Source of the DNA: Psococerastis gibbosa
Taxonomy: Eukaryota > Arthropoda > Insecta > Psocodea > Psocidae
NCBI GenBank assembly: GCA_963971405.1
Contig: OZ020491.1
Coordinates: forward strand, 13,014,855-13,078,854
Reading direction: 5' to 3'
DNA: 64,000 bases
Below are positions 33,177 through 42,499 of this stretch, piece by piece; position 1 is the stretch's first letter, and the number at the start of each line of letters is the position of its first letter. The notes beneath the pieces were generated by a model. It ran no database searches and was not told the origin of the DNA. It worked only from the letters and a program-made list of their open reading frames with translations. The position numbers and the translations under genes are program-made.

Positions 33177-33775
33177 CGATTGAAAACAGATAAAACAAAA
33201 GGTATGCAAGCTAAAACAAAATAAAACTCATTGTCAGGATAACACACAGCATCGCATAAAGTAAACAATTTAAATTGAACAATTAAACATTAACCAATGG
33301 AAGCGCCAACAAGGGGGAACTACTTAAAAAGGTTATGTCATTAAGTAACGATTTGTGTTTAACCATAGCTTCCCTGATCTCAATGGTTTCTAAATTATCA
33401 AGAAGTTTCCCCTTGTTGGCTACATGTAAGATCTTAAAATTATCGAAATCACAGGCATGGTTGTGGGTGTTTATATGTCGGGCAAAGGCGGACTGCGTTT
33501 CACCCACCACAACACAAACATGCGGCCATACACTCCATGATCCATAGACTCTTACATGTACCGTTGACGGTTGTACATTTTAACAAAGAACTTTCAACAA
33601 TTATGGAAATTGCTAATAATAATGGATATCCTGTGAGTCTAGTTAAGAATATTTTAAGGAAACACAGGAATAAGTTGACCCTCTCTTTAGTCTATGGAGC
33701 GAGCCAGACTTCTGAACCAGATGAAGGGTACGTTAAGTTACCATATCTGGGTAGGATTAGTTTGGAGTTGGCCTC

Positions 33776-34207
33776 TTGGATGGAGATAGGGTCGATAAGA
33801 ATGTGTCATTTTATTCTGTGGACTCGTTGGGTAAGCAACTGATTAATTGTAAACCTAAATTGGAGAAAGGGAGGAAATCAGGGGTTTATCAACTAGACTG
33901 TAATGATTGTGGTAGCTTATATATTGGACAAACTGGGAGAGGGTTTAAAGAAAGAATAGCGGAGCATAGACGGGTTGTAGGAAAACCCGACACTCAGTCC
34001 GCCTTTGCCCAACATATAAACACCCACAACCATGCCTGTGATTTCGATAATTTTAAGATCTTACATGTAGTCAACAATGGGAAACTTCTTGATAATTTAG
34101 AAACCATTGAGATTAGGGAAGCTATGGTTAAAAACAAATCGTTACTTAATGACATAACCTTTTTAAGTAGTTCCCCCTTGTTGGCGCTTCCATCGGTTAA
34201 TGTTTAA
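33776..34207 (+). CDS. Penelope-type GIY-YIG endonuclease fragment (PLE2)
   Basis: GIY-YIG signature GVYQLDCNDCGSLYIGQTGR followed by FKERIAEHRR, the endonuclease module typical of Penelope-like retroelements. Ends SSSPLLALPSVNV. Incomplete copy. Confidence 0.7.
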   Translation: MDGDRVDKNVSFYSVDSLGKQLINCKPKLEKGRKSGVYQLDCNDCGSLYIGQTGRGFKERIAEHRRVVGKPDTQSAFAQHINTHNHACDFDNFKILHVVNNGKLLDNLETIEIREAMVKNKSLLNDITFLSSSPLLALPSVNV

Positions 34208-34313
34208 TTGTTCAATTTAAATTGTTTACTTTATGCGATGCTGTGTGTTATCCTGACAATGAGTTTTATTTTGTTTTAGCTTGCATACCTTTTGTTTTAT
34301 CTGTTTTCAATCG

Positions 34314-34347
34314 CACTTGACGATGGCGTGAGCCGAAACCGGTTGTG
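34314..34347 (+). ncRNA. Hammerhead ribozyme-like motif, PLE2 plus arm
   Basis: About 105 nt downstream of the GIY-YIG frame, sense strand. Structure as in 33143-33176, with H17 = U. Confidence 0.5.
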
Positions 34348-34702
34348 AATTTTTAATTTAATTTTATTCGTAAAACTATACAAAGTTAATTTTAACAATG
34401 ATTGCGTATCATGTCGTTGATCTTCTTCGAGCTTCAACTGTAAAATTAGGAGCATTGCAGCAAATATAGCCTAGTCTTTTTTCTTCTTCCTTTTGGTCTA
34501 GGTATGTTAAAAAATTAGTTTTGCATTCTATTTTTAAGCAAAAATAACAATAAACAAAAATGGCGGACTAACGATTTAACGTCGGGAAAAACGCATCGTG
34601 TATCGTGACCTTCATTACGTTAAAATTGTGAAAATTGTGCGTTTTGACCTTGGTAAAACGCACCCAGAACGCTTGGGAAAAACGCATCGTGTGTCCAGAG
34701 AG

Positions 34703-35639
34703 CCTTATCTAGGAACCGGACCACCTATTTTAGAACATTCGGGTCCAGGTGGAATTCGCTCCTATAGCAAGGCTACAAATTCTACCCTCTCCTGGCTGTA
34801 GTGCGGGCCCTCAAATCAAATTTGATTTGGTCTGAAGGCATGGGAAATGATACTCTTAAAGCGATTTGTGCATTGTTTTATCTTTTAAAACATGTTGCTT
34901 GAAAGTCGTGCCTCTTCGCTCGGATTCACAGCAAAGCCTGAGGGTCGTTTACTTAATCGCTTATAAAGTCTCGGTGAGGAATAATGCACGGCTCGGCCAT
35001 GCATTGATTGAAAGTGGTGCCGGACAGTGTTCATTGCCGATACTTTCCAAAATCAGGTGGATGTAGATGTGCATACAGGGTGTCAAACATGTCCGGGTCT
35101 TTGGGCGCTAATAATTCCTGTTGACGTGCGTTGTGTGTTATATCATTTTTAGAGACATGATGAGGTATTTTGACTAAATTTGGGGGCTACAAATTTCTCG
35201 TTAAAAAAAGCTGTGGCACATGAAACCAATGAGGGTTCAGGTCTGTGATTCGCCCATTTGACCACTACTCTACTAGGGATGTTGTGGTCAACAACCCCTA
35301 CCGGCTATCATGAAGGCAAGGTACCCTGTATGGTTGGGTGGACCCAGGCAGAGCCTTAAAGTTTTAGAATGATGGCGGGGACAAAACTAAGTAGACCTTA
35401 TGACGTCATCAGGCAGGATAAGGAAAAATTGAAAATATAAGAGCAAAATAGTAGGGTTTTAATAGTAGTGAAGTATAGCTGTAGATTTTACAAAGCTAAA
35501 AAGGAATGCCTATATTCATATAGCTGCAATGGGGACCATGAAGTATGAACCACGTCTTACAATGATCGAGGCTGGGGGGGGGGGGGGGGCAAGTTGGACC
35601 GTGCCCCCCCCCCCTCAACTTTACGCCCCTGGACCCAGG
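34703..35639. other. Intergenic, nothing recognised
   Basis: No exon seen. Contains an 18-bp palindrome CAAATCAAATTTGATTTG at about 34814, and a G run with C-rich flank at 35574-35615. Confidence 0.4.
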
Positions 35640-36283
35640 ACGAAAACTTAAATGCTGGCCTTGATCCTTGTTCTGCGCATGTGTCAGGACAGAATTACCA
35701 TAATAATTGTTAGGTATTATTAATTATGACAGCTAATTTAATTAGTTACTGTTTTGACTATTTTCCATTACGAAACCGAGAATCTACTGAATTGTATTAC
35801 GGTATAGATCGTGTCTTATGGTTGGAAATGGAATACATAGCCTACCACTTTGCATATAGGGCCTACAGTGCCAACCTACGAACCATTTTTCATCTTTGGT
35901 CTTTCGCATCTTTGGCCCAGTAACTAGTTATGTTAGCTGCCATAGTAAACTAACAACTAGTACCTAACAATTAACCATTAATTTTGATAAAGTCAAAGTT
36001 CCAGAATTTAAAAATATAGCCTAAAAGTAAAACCTATTAAATAGGAAGGTGTGCTATAATCAAAATCCAGTACATACTGGTTGCATTTAGGCTTATAATA
36101 ATGTTTAAGGACCATGAAAAGCTATTGATAAAAATGAGTGCTGGCGGTTTTACTTTTAGGCTATATTTTAAAATTCTGGAACTTGTAAGTTGTACACCTT
36201 CCTCGTTGGAGGGTTAGAGCCAATTGGACTAAGTCCTGACACATGCGCAGAACAAGGATCAAGGCCAGCATTTAAGTTTTCGT
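35640..36283. mobile_element. Mutator-like (MULE-type) foldback element
   Basis: 644 bp with ~50-bp terminal inverted repeats beginning ACGAAAACTTAAATGCTGGC, flanked by a perfect 9-bp direct repeat GGACCCAGG (35631-35639, 36284-36292). Nine-base duplications with long inverted ends are typical of Mutator-like elements. A second, internal inverted pair lies at about 36000-36200. No transposase. Confidence 0.7.
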
Positions 36284-36489
36284 GGACCCAGGGCAGTTGG
36301 AAATATTTTCCTTTTACCGTGCTGCTATCTATTGGATTAGGAACTACTTAACAACTCGTGCGTGTTATTTTCAGTGCAAAACTCCCGGGAGAAAAAGCAA
36401 GCCGAAGAAACAGCCTGAACCTACGACGACTGCATATCTACCGCCTGATTATTGCTGTACTTAGGCTTGCGTCCGATGATGGCTCCTGC

Positions 36490-36800
36490 TTCGGAAGGAA
36501 TCAGTAACCGAGATTTAGACATCTCCGTTTACCCATGGTCAGTTATGCTCCTACAACCATCAGGCAACGACTGCGATGGTTCGGTCATGCAAATAGAATG
36601 GATTACAGCTGGGGGCTGAAAGGGGAAATATAAGGTACACGAAGACTACGATCAAGGAAGGGATACTGAAACTTAATTGAGGACGATCTCAGGAGAAACC
36701 GGAGGAAGTGTTGTTGTTTCCAACGCCTGCTTACAGCAACCCTGTCAGCCTGGCGGGGGGAGTGAGTCTGTTCAACTTGAGGCACCCTAAGGGCAGACTC
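36490..36800 (+). mobile_element. LINE ORF2 C-terminal remnant
   Basis: TTIRQRLRWFGHANRMDY and later EDDLRRNRRK resemble the LRWFGHVxRM and EDL segments at the end of RTE/CR1-type ORF2 proteins. Frames are broken; 5' truncated. Confidence 0.4.
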
Positions 36801-36953
36801 CTTCACCTCGGGGGAATGGGGAGTTGACTAACAGGAGGAAGTGGAGGAGGCTGACATATCATACCCGGTAATGAAAGCATTGTGCGCCGATGTTGGTATG
36901 TTTCGCTGGATCGTCGACCACAAAATCCGCGCATACAACACCGAAAGAATTCA

Positions 36954-37290
36954 AAGAACCAGTACGAGTGGACCCGTACATGCTTTCCTATTTATCTATT
37001 AGTATAAGTACCTAAATAGACAATCGTTCTATGGTAAATAATTGTCCTTTTTTGGGGGGTAAAAACCCCCAAAATAGAAAAAATGGTTCTGAGATGATTT
37101 TTGTGAACATACATGCAGAATTTCATTGAATGCCGTCGAGTAGTTTGTCCATAAATCGATGCCCTGACAGACAGAAATGTCATAAACCTTTTTTTGGGTT
37201 CCTTGGACGTCAAAACTTGTAATTCCGTTGAAATCTCGACTCGAAATTTTTTAGACCATCACAAAGCTTTCCTTACAGTAACTTATAATA
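36954..37290 (-). repeat. RepA copy with internal deletion
   Basis: Reverse orientation: ACATGCTTTCCTATTTATC at one end and ATCACAAAGCTTTCCTTACA at the other, lacking the middle including the C tract. Confidence 0.7.
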
Positions 37291-37809
37291 TTACCCGATT
37301 TTGGGACGTTCGCTTGTACACGAAAAAGTATAATAGGAAAGCAATAAGCGAACTACTAATGTGAAATCCTATCGCTACACCTGCAGTATTAAATGAAGGG
37401 AACTTAGAGCCACAGGCCCCGGTTCGCCCAGTATCGTTATTTATAAGGCAGTGCTTGTAAGCTATAGGCCTGACTTGTTTATATGTTAAAATGTATATAG
37501 GTTTCTTGGTATTGCAGTAAACCGTAAACGTTCTTTTACAGTTCATTATCAGCAGTTCACTGTAACAGTTTATAAACTTCATGTATTCTGGACTATTTCT
37601 TTCATTTTGAACACAAGAGTGTGTTAAATGGGGGACAGCCAGGCGCGGATCTAGAATGAGACCAAGGAGGGTGTTCAGATTAAAAACTAATAAAAAAGAA
37701 CCTCCCCTGTAACTGCAAAAGGCTTCCACGGCCGGAGTCAAATGAAGAACCAGTAGAATCCGGGCTGATGGGCCGTGGTCGAATTGAAAATGAACTTCCA
37801 AACGTTACG

Positions 37810-38340
37810 TCAACATCTGCGGTCGGCATCTTCATTGGCGCTGCGTAGACTTCGAAGGTTGTACCTCGGTGGCTCCGTAGCGAGTGACTGGGTAGGGGGC
37901 TGCGCACTGACCCTTATACCTGGACGTTGTTGTTGTGTTGAGAGCGAGGAGTCCCAATTGGCTGACGTCATCCTTTTCGTTGTTGTTTTGTTCAGCGCCG
38001 GATACCAGAGTTTGTTCACCTTTAAGCCTTCTTCCTTTCTGTTGAAATTGTGTTGGTGCTTGTATATTTCAATAGCTTCTCTGTGTAGTCTGGGGAAATA
38101 ATGAGTAGCCCGTGACAAGACAGTCGCCTGTTTGTAGTGCACCGTGTGTCTAGATTGTGTTAGTTCGTGCTCTGCAATCGCGGACTTCTCCGGTTGTAGA
38201 CGGCGGCAGCTTCGTTTATGTTCTTCTATTCTCGTGTTTACGCTGCGTTTAGTCGTACCTATGTATACTTCTCCACAAGAGCAAGGAATTCGGTACACAC
38301 CGGCTGATGTTAATGATCCTTGGCTGATCTTATCATGCAT
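37810..38340 (-). CDS. GIY-YIG endonuclease frame, PLE1 minus copy
   Basis: AGVYRIPCSCGEVYIGTTKR matches the GIY-YIG core with conserved Tyr residues, then the downstream Arg (NTRIEEHKRSC). The CxC within the domain is common in Penelope endonucleases. C-terminal extension of about 80 residues. Confidence 0.8.
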   Translation of the reverse strand: MHDKISQGSLTSAGVYRIPCSCGEVYIGTTKRSVNTRIEEHKRSCRRLQPEKSAIAEHELTQSRHTVHYKQATVLSRATHYFPRLHREAIEIYKHQHNFNRKEEGLKVNKLWYPALNKTTTKRMTSANWDSSLSTQQQRPGIRVSAQPPTQSLATEPPRYNLRSLRSANEDADRRC

Positions 38341-38443
38341 TGGAGCTGTTGCGTAGGCTTGAACACTGTTTTGATGTTATGACGTTCGAAAAGTTTCCCA
38401 ATGCGATCCGTGACTTTCTTTATGTAGGGCAAACACACCATTC

Positions 38444-38983
38444 CTATAGGTTGGGGTCTGTCTGCAGCCGTAGTGTTCTGTCTAGGATGGAGAGCTCGCT
38501 TGATTTCTTGAGGCGTATAACCGTTAGCTTGTAATGCTCTATCCAGGTGTTTGAGTTCTGATCGTAGTGGGGCTCACAAATCCGATTAGCACGGTGGATG
38601 AGAGTTTTCAGCATCGCACGCTTCTGGCTCGGATGATGGTTGGAACTCTTGCTCAGGTATCTATCCGTATGTGTTGGTTTGCGGTATACCGTGTGTCCCA
38701 ATGAACCGTCTCTATTCTTCGTCACCAAAACATCAAGGAAGGCCAACTGGTTATTGTTTTCTTTTTCCATGGTGAACTGGATTCGCGGGTGAATTGAGTT
38801 GATGTGATCCAGGAATTTCGTCAGATTCTCCAGACCATGATTCCAAACAACAAAGGTGTCATCTACGTATCGGAACCAACATTTCGGTTTTTGGGCTGCT
38901 GTGTCTAACGCCGTTTTTTTCAAAAGATTCCATGTAGAAGTTTGCAACCACCGGGCTAATGGGACTCCCCATTGCGACGCCAT
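38444..38983 (-). CDS. Penelope reverse transcriptase, catalytic YVDD part, PLE1 minus copy
   Basis: CWFRYVDDTFVVWNHGLENL contains the catalytic YVDD box; LAFLDVLVTKNRDGSLGHTV and YRKPTHTDRYL are Penelope landmarks. An overlapping frame at 38859-39137 carries the preceding motif with SPISPVVANFYMESFEK. Confidence 0.8.
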   Translation of the reverse strand: MASQWGVPLARWLQTSTWNLLKKTALDTAAQKPKCWFRYVDDTFVVWNHGLENLTKFLDHINSIHPRIQFTMEKENNNQLAFLDVLVTKNRDGSLGHTVYRKPTHTDRYLSKSSNHHPSQKRAMLKTLIHRANRICEPHYDQNSNTWIEHYKLTVIRLKKSSELSILDRTLRLQTDPNL

Positions 38984-39640
38984 CCAGTTGTTCGTAGAAG
39001 GTTGAATTCCATTGAAAGTATGTAGTTGTCAGAACGTGGTGGAACAAAGACGTGACGTCATCTGTGAATTTTTCCTTTATAAGCTCCATAGTTTCTTTGA
39101 TTGGTACCATAGTGGAGAGTGAGTGAGACGACATCAAAACTCACGAGCAGGTATCGGGTTCCAGGTGTAGGTCCTTCAGTTTTTCAATGAAGTGCGTCGA
39201 GTCTCTTATGAAAGAATCTCCGGTTCCTACATGTATCTGTAGCAGCTTTGTCAGGTATTTTGCCACGTCGTAGGTAGGAGATCCTATCGCGCTCACAATC
39301 GGACGTAGTGGCACATTCTGCTTATGGATCTTTGGGAGACCATACAGCCTGAGTGGTAATGCTTCTGATTTTACCAGGTTCCGCTTATCCTCGGTTGGTA
39401 AAGATTGTGAGCGCGATAGGATCTCCTACCTACGACGTGGCAAAATACCTGACAAAGCTGCTACAGATACATGTAGGAACCGGAGATTCCTTCATAAGAG
39501 ACTCGACGCACTTCATTGAAAAACTGAAGGACCTACACCTGGAACCCGATACCTGCTCGTGAGTTTTGATGTCGTCTCACTCACTCTCCACTATGGTACC
39601 AATCAAAGAAAACTATGGAGCTTATAAAGGAAAAATTCAC

Positions 39641-39840
39641 NNNNNNNNNNNNNNNNNNNNNNNNNNNNNNNNNNNNNNNNNNNNNNNNNNNNNNNNNNNN
39701 NNNNNNNNNNNNNNNNNNNNNNNNNNNNNNNNNNNNNNNNNNNNNNNNNNNNNNNNNNNNNNNNNNNNNNNNNNNNNNNNNNNNNNNNNNNNNNNNNNNN
39801 NNNNNNNNNNNNNNNNNNNNNNNNNNNNNNNNNNNNNNNN
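39641..39840. other. Assembly gap, 200 N
   Basis: Exactly 200 N, a conventional gap filler. The 535 bp to its left and right are the same sequence in the same orientation. Confidence 0.98.
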
Positions 39841-40454
39841 ACCATAGTGGAGAGTGAGTGAGACGACATCAAAACTCACGAGCAGGTATCGGGTTCCAGG
39901 TGTAGGTCCTTCAGTTTTTCAATGAAGTGCGTCGAGTCTCTTATGAAAGAATCTCCGGTTCCTACATGTATCTGTAGCAGCTTTGTCAGGTATTTTGCCA
40001 CGTCGTAGGTAGGAGATCCTATCGCGCTCACAATCGGACGTAGTGGCACATTCTGCTTATGGATCTTTGGGAGACCATACAGCCTGAGTGGTAATGCTTC
40101 TGATTTTACCAGGTTCCGCTTATCCTCGGTTGGTAAAGATTGTGAGCGCGATAGGATCTCCTACCTACGACGTGGCAAAATACCTGACAAAGCTGCTACA
40201 GATACATGTAGGAACCGGAGATTCCTTCATAAGAGACTCGACGCACTTCATTGAAAAACTGAAGGACCTACACCTGGAACCCGATACCTGCTCGTGAGTT
40301 TTGATGTCGTCTCACTCACTCTCCACTATGGTACCAATCAAAGAAACTATGGAGCTTATAAAGGAAAAATTCACAGATGACGTCACGTCTTTGTTCCACC
40401 ACGTTCTGACAACTACATACTTTCAATGGAATTCAACCTTCTACGAACAACTGG

Positions 40455-40994
40455 ATGGCGTCGCAATGGGGAGTCCCATTAGCCCGGTGGTTGCAAACTT
40501 CTACATGGAATCTTTTGAAAAAAACGGCGTTAGACACAGCAGCCCAAAAACCGAAATGTTGGTTCCGATACGTAGATGACACCTTTGTTGTTTGGAATCA
40601 TGGTCTGGAGAATCTGACGAAATTCCTGGATCACATCAACTCAATTCACCCGCGAATCCAGTTCACCATGGAAAAAGAAAACAATAACCAGTTGGCCTTC
40701 CTTGATGTTTTGGTGACGAAGAATAGAGACGGTTCATTGGGACACACGGTATACCGCAAACCAACACATACGGATAGATACCTGAGCAAGAGTTCCAACC
40801 ATCATCCGAGCCAGAAGCGTGCGATGCTGAAAACTCTCATCCACCGTGCTAATCGGATTTGTGAGCCCCACTACGATCAGAACTCAAACACCTGGATAGA
40901 GCATTACAAGCTAACGGTTATACGCCTCAAGAAATCAAGCGAGCTCTCCATCCTAGACAGAACACTACGGCTGCAGACAGACCCCAACCTATAG
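40455..40994 (+). CDS. Penelope reverse transcriptase, catalytic YVDD part, PLE1 plus copy
   Basis: Same protein as 38444-38983 on the other strand, residue for residue as translated here. Confidence 0.8.
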   Translation: MASQWGVPLARWLQTSTWNLLKKTALDTAAQKPKCWFRYVDDTFVVWNHGLENLTKFLDHINSIHPRIQFTMEKENNNQLAFLDVLVTKNRDGSLGHTVYRKPTHTDRYLSKSSNHHPSQKRAMLKTLIHRANRICEPHYDQNSNTWIEHYKLTVIRLKKSSELSILDRTLRLQTDPNL

Positions 40995-41097
40995 GAATGG
41001 TGTGTTTGCCCTACATAAAGAAAGTCACGGATCGCATTGGGAAACTTTTCGAACGTCATAACATCAAAACAGTGTTCAAGCCTACGCAACAGCTCCA

Positions 41098-41466
41098 ATG
41101 CATGATAAGATCAGCCAAGGATCATTAACATCAGCCGGTGTGTACCGAATTCCTTGCTCTTGTGGAGAAGTATACATAGGTACGACTAAACGCAGCGTAA
41201 ACACGAGAATAGAAGAACATAAACGAAGCTGCCGCCGTCTACAACCGGAGAAGTCCGCGATTGCAGAGCACGAACTAACACAATCTAGACACACGGTGCA
41301 CTACAAACAGGCGACTGTCTTGTCACGGGCTACTCATTATTTCCCCAGACTACACAGAGAAGCTATTGAAATATACAAGCACCAACACAATTTCAACAGA
41401 AAGGAAGAAGGCTTAAAGGTGAACAAACTCTGGTATGGTTTTATGTTTATTATGGTTTTAATTTAA
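41098..41466 (+). CDS. GIY-YIG endonuclease frame, PLE1 plus copy, 3' truncated
   Basis: Identical to the minus-copy domain up to EEGLKVNKLWY, then element sequence stops and flanking codons follow (GFMFIMVLI). Confidence 0.75.
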   Translation: MHDKISQGSLTSAGVYRIPCSCGEVYIGTTKRSVNTRIEEHKRSCRRLQPEKSAIAEHELTQSRHTVHYKQATVLSRATHYFPRLHREAIEIYKHQHNFNRKEEGLKVNKLWYGFMFIMVLI

Positions 41467-41664
41467 TAATCCATGAAGGGGGAAATAAAAAGTGTAACTG
41501 TCCTGAAAAGTAGATTCAATATAATCTCGATGGGTAGCTACATTAATACACCCTGATGATAAACAGAAAATGAAATTGGAAACTAAAGCAAACTTGCAAC
41601 TCTCGGAGAATCCAAGGGACGTCTTCAACGATAACCACAATATATTAGGTGAATAACGCGATTT

Positions 41665-41670
41665 TTTATT
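41665..41670 (-). other. Candidate polyadenylation signal AATAAA
   Basis: AATAAA on the minus strand about 250 nt beyond the TAA of the RGG exon. The spacing is plausible, but the region is AT-rich and the match could be chance. Confidence 0.35.
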
Positions 41671-41921
41671 AAACACTGCACCAAAGTAATAAATAATCTA
41701 CAATACATTTGCATCAATTTAAATGTATAAATAAGTTATAGTTTTGCATTTGCATGGAAAGTAATTACCATAACTCCTACTAGCATGACCGTCATTGCGA
41801 TTCTACAGGTCGTCCATCATAAACGCTTCCTTAGAGCATTAACATTATACAATGCCACGTACACGGCTAATCACCACCACATATCATGAACGTTGAAATT
41901 AATCAAAATAAAGTCAACTAT

Positions 41922-42499
41922 TTATCGCCTATTCCAGTTTCCCCGTCCACCCCTGGACCCTCCACGTGCATTGCCCCTACCTCCTCTACCAACAGCAGGT
42001 TTGTTGTCCCCTACTCCGACAAACCTGCTGCCTGACAATGGGTTCGCTCGTTTATTTTGATTCTGCCGGTCACGGTCTGGCCCACCAAAGCCAGAACCAA
42101 AACCTCCTGTCTGAGCCCCTCCGAAGCTAATCCCAGAACCAAAACCTCCTGTCTGAGCCCCTCCGAAGCTAATCCCAGCGCCTTGACCGATATTTCCGTA
42201 ACCTCCCGGAGTGGCACTGTAGCCCCCACCATAGCTTCCCGAGCTGCCAAACGAGGCGAGGCCAAATGCAGGTTGGTTGTTTTGCCAGGGGCTTGAGTTC
42301 TCGCCGTAGGGATCCTTGTAGCCACCTCTGTACCCTCCAAATCCTTCGCCGGTGCTATAGTCTCCCATGCTGAGGGGATTGCTGGGCCCGGCGCAGGGAG
42401 GACCACCGTAGGGTGAGCCTCTGCTCAGAGCTTGAAGGCCCATTGAAAGTCCTGCCCTAAAAGCTCGACCTTGTTGCTCCAGTTCAGCAATCCTGCGTT
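41922..42499 (-). CDS. TRMT2A-like (-) terminal exon, Gly-rich RGG domain
   Basis: 578 nt to TAA. Begins ERRIAELEQQGRAFRAGLSM, then a Gly/Ser/Tyr/Phe-rich low-complexity region with a direct repeat of GISFGGAQTGGFGS, and ends with RGG boxes (GRGGRGNARGGSRGGRG). Such tails bind RNA and are arginine-methylation targets in many proteins. If it does not belong to the TRMT2A-like gene, it is the 3' end of an unidentified RGG protein. Confidence 0.75.

Larger units (their letters stand above)
33092..34401. mobile_element. Penelope-like element PLE2, head-to-head
   Basis: Minus arm 33092-33509 and plus arm to 34401 carry the same 3' end in opposite directions (TTGTTAAAATTAACTTTGTA and complement at the tips). 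The plus arm has a longer frame with a GIY-YIG endonuclease domain. No reverse transcriptase is present in this copy. Confidence 0.75.
32632..34698. mobile_element. Foldback element hosting PLE2
   Basis: Inverted ends: GGGACACGATGCGTTTTTCC at 32636 and its complement ending near 34698 (CGCATCGTGTGTCC). PLE2 occupies the middle, so this element is the older one. Confidence 0.5.
37690..41436. mobile_element. Penelope-like element PLE1, inverted pair around an assembly gap
   Basis: Minus copy 37690-39404 and plus copy 40139-41436 are joined head to head. Each has a Penelope reverse transcriptase (LYGLPKIHK, SPISPVVANFYMES, FRYVDDTFVVW) and a GIY-YIG endonuclease. The minus copy also has the 3' terminal region (CGGCCGGAGTCAAATGAAGA); the plus copy stops at 41436 without it. 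Between them 39106-39640 repeats at 39841-40375 on either side of 200 N. Arms look identical where compared, so the insertion is young or the assembly mirrored one copy. Confidence 0.85.

Noticed and set aside
42057-42296. Plus-strand frame over the RGG exon
   Set aside because: Shadow of the Gly-rich coding sequence on the minus strand; its repeated residues simply mirror the GISFGGAQTGGFGS duplication.
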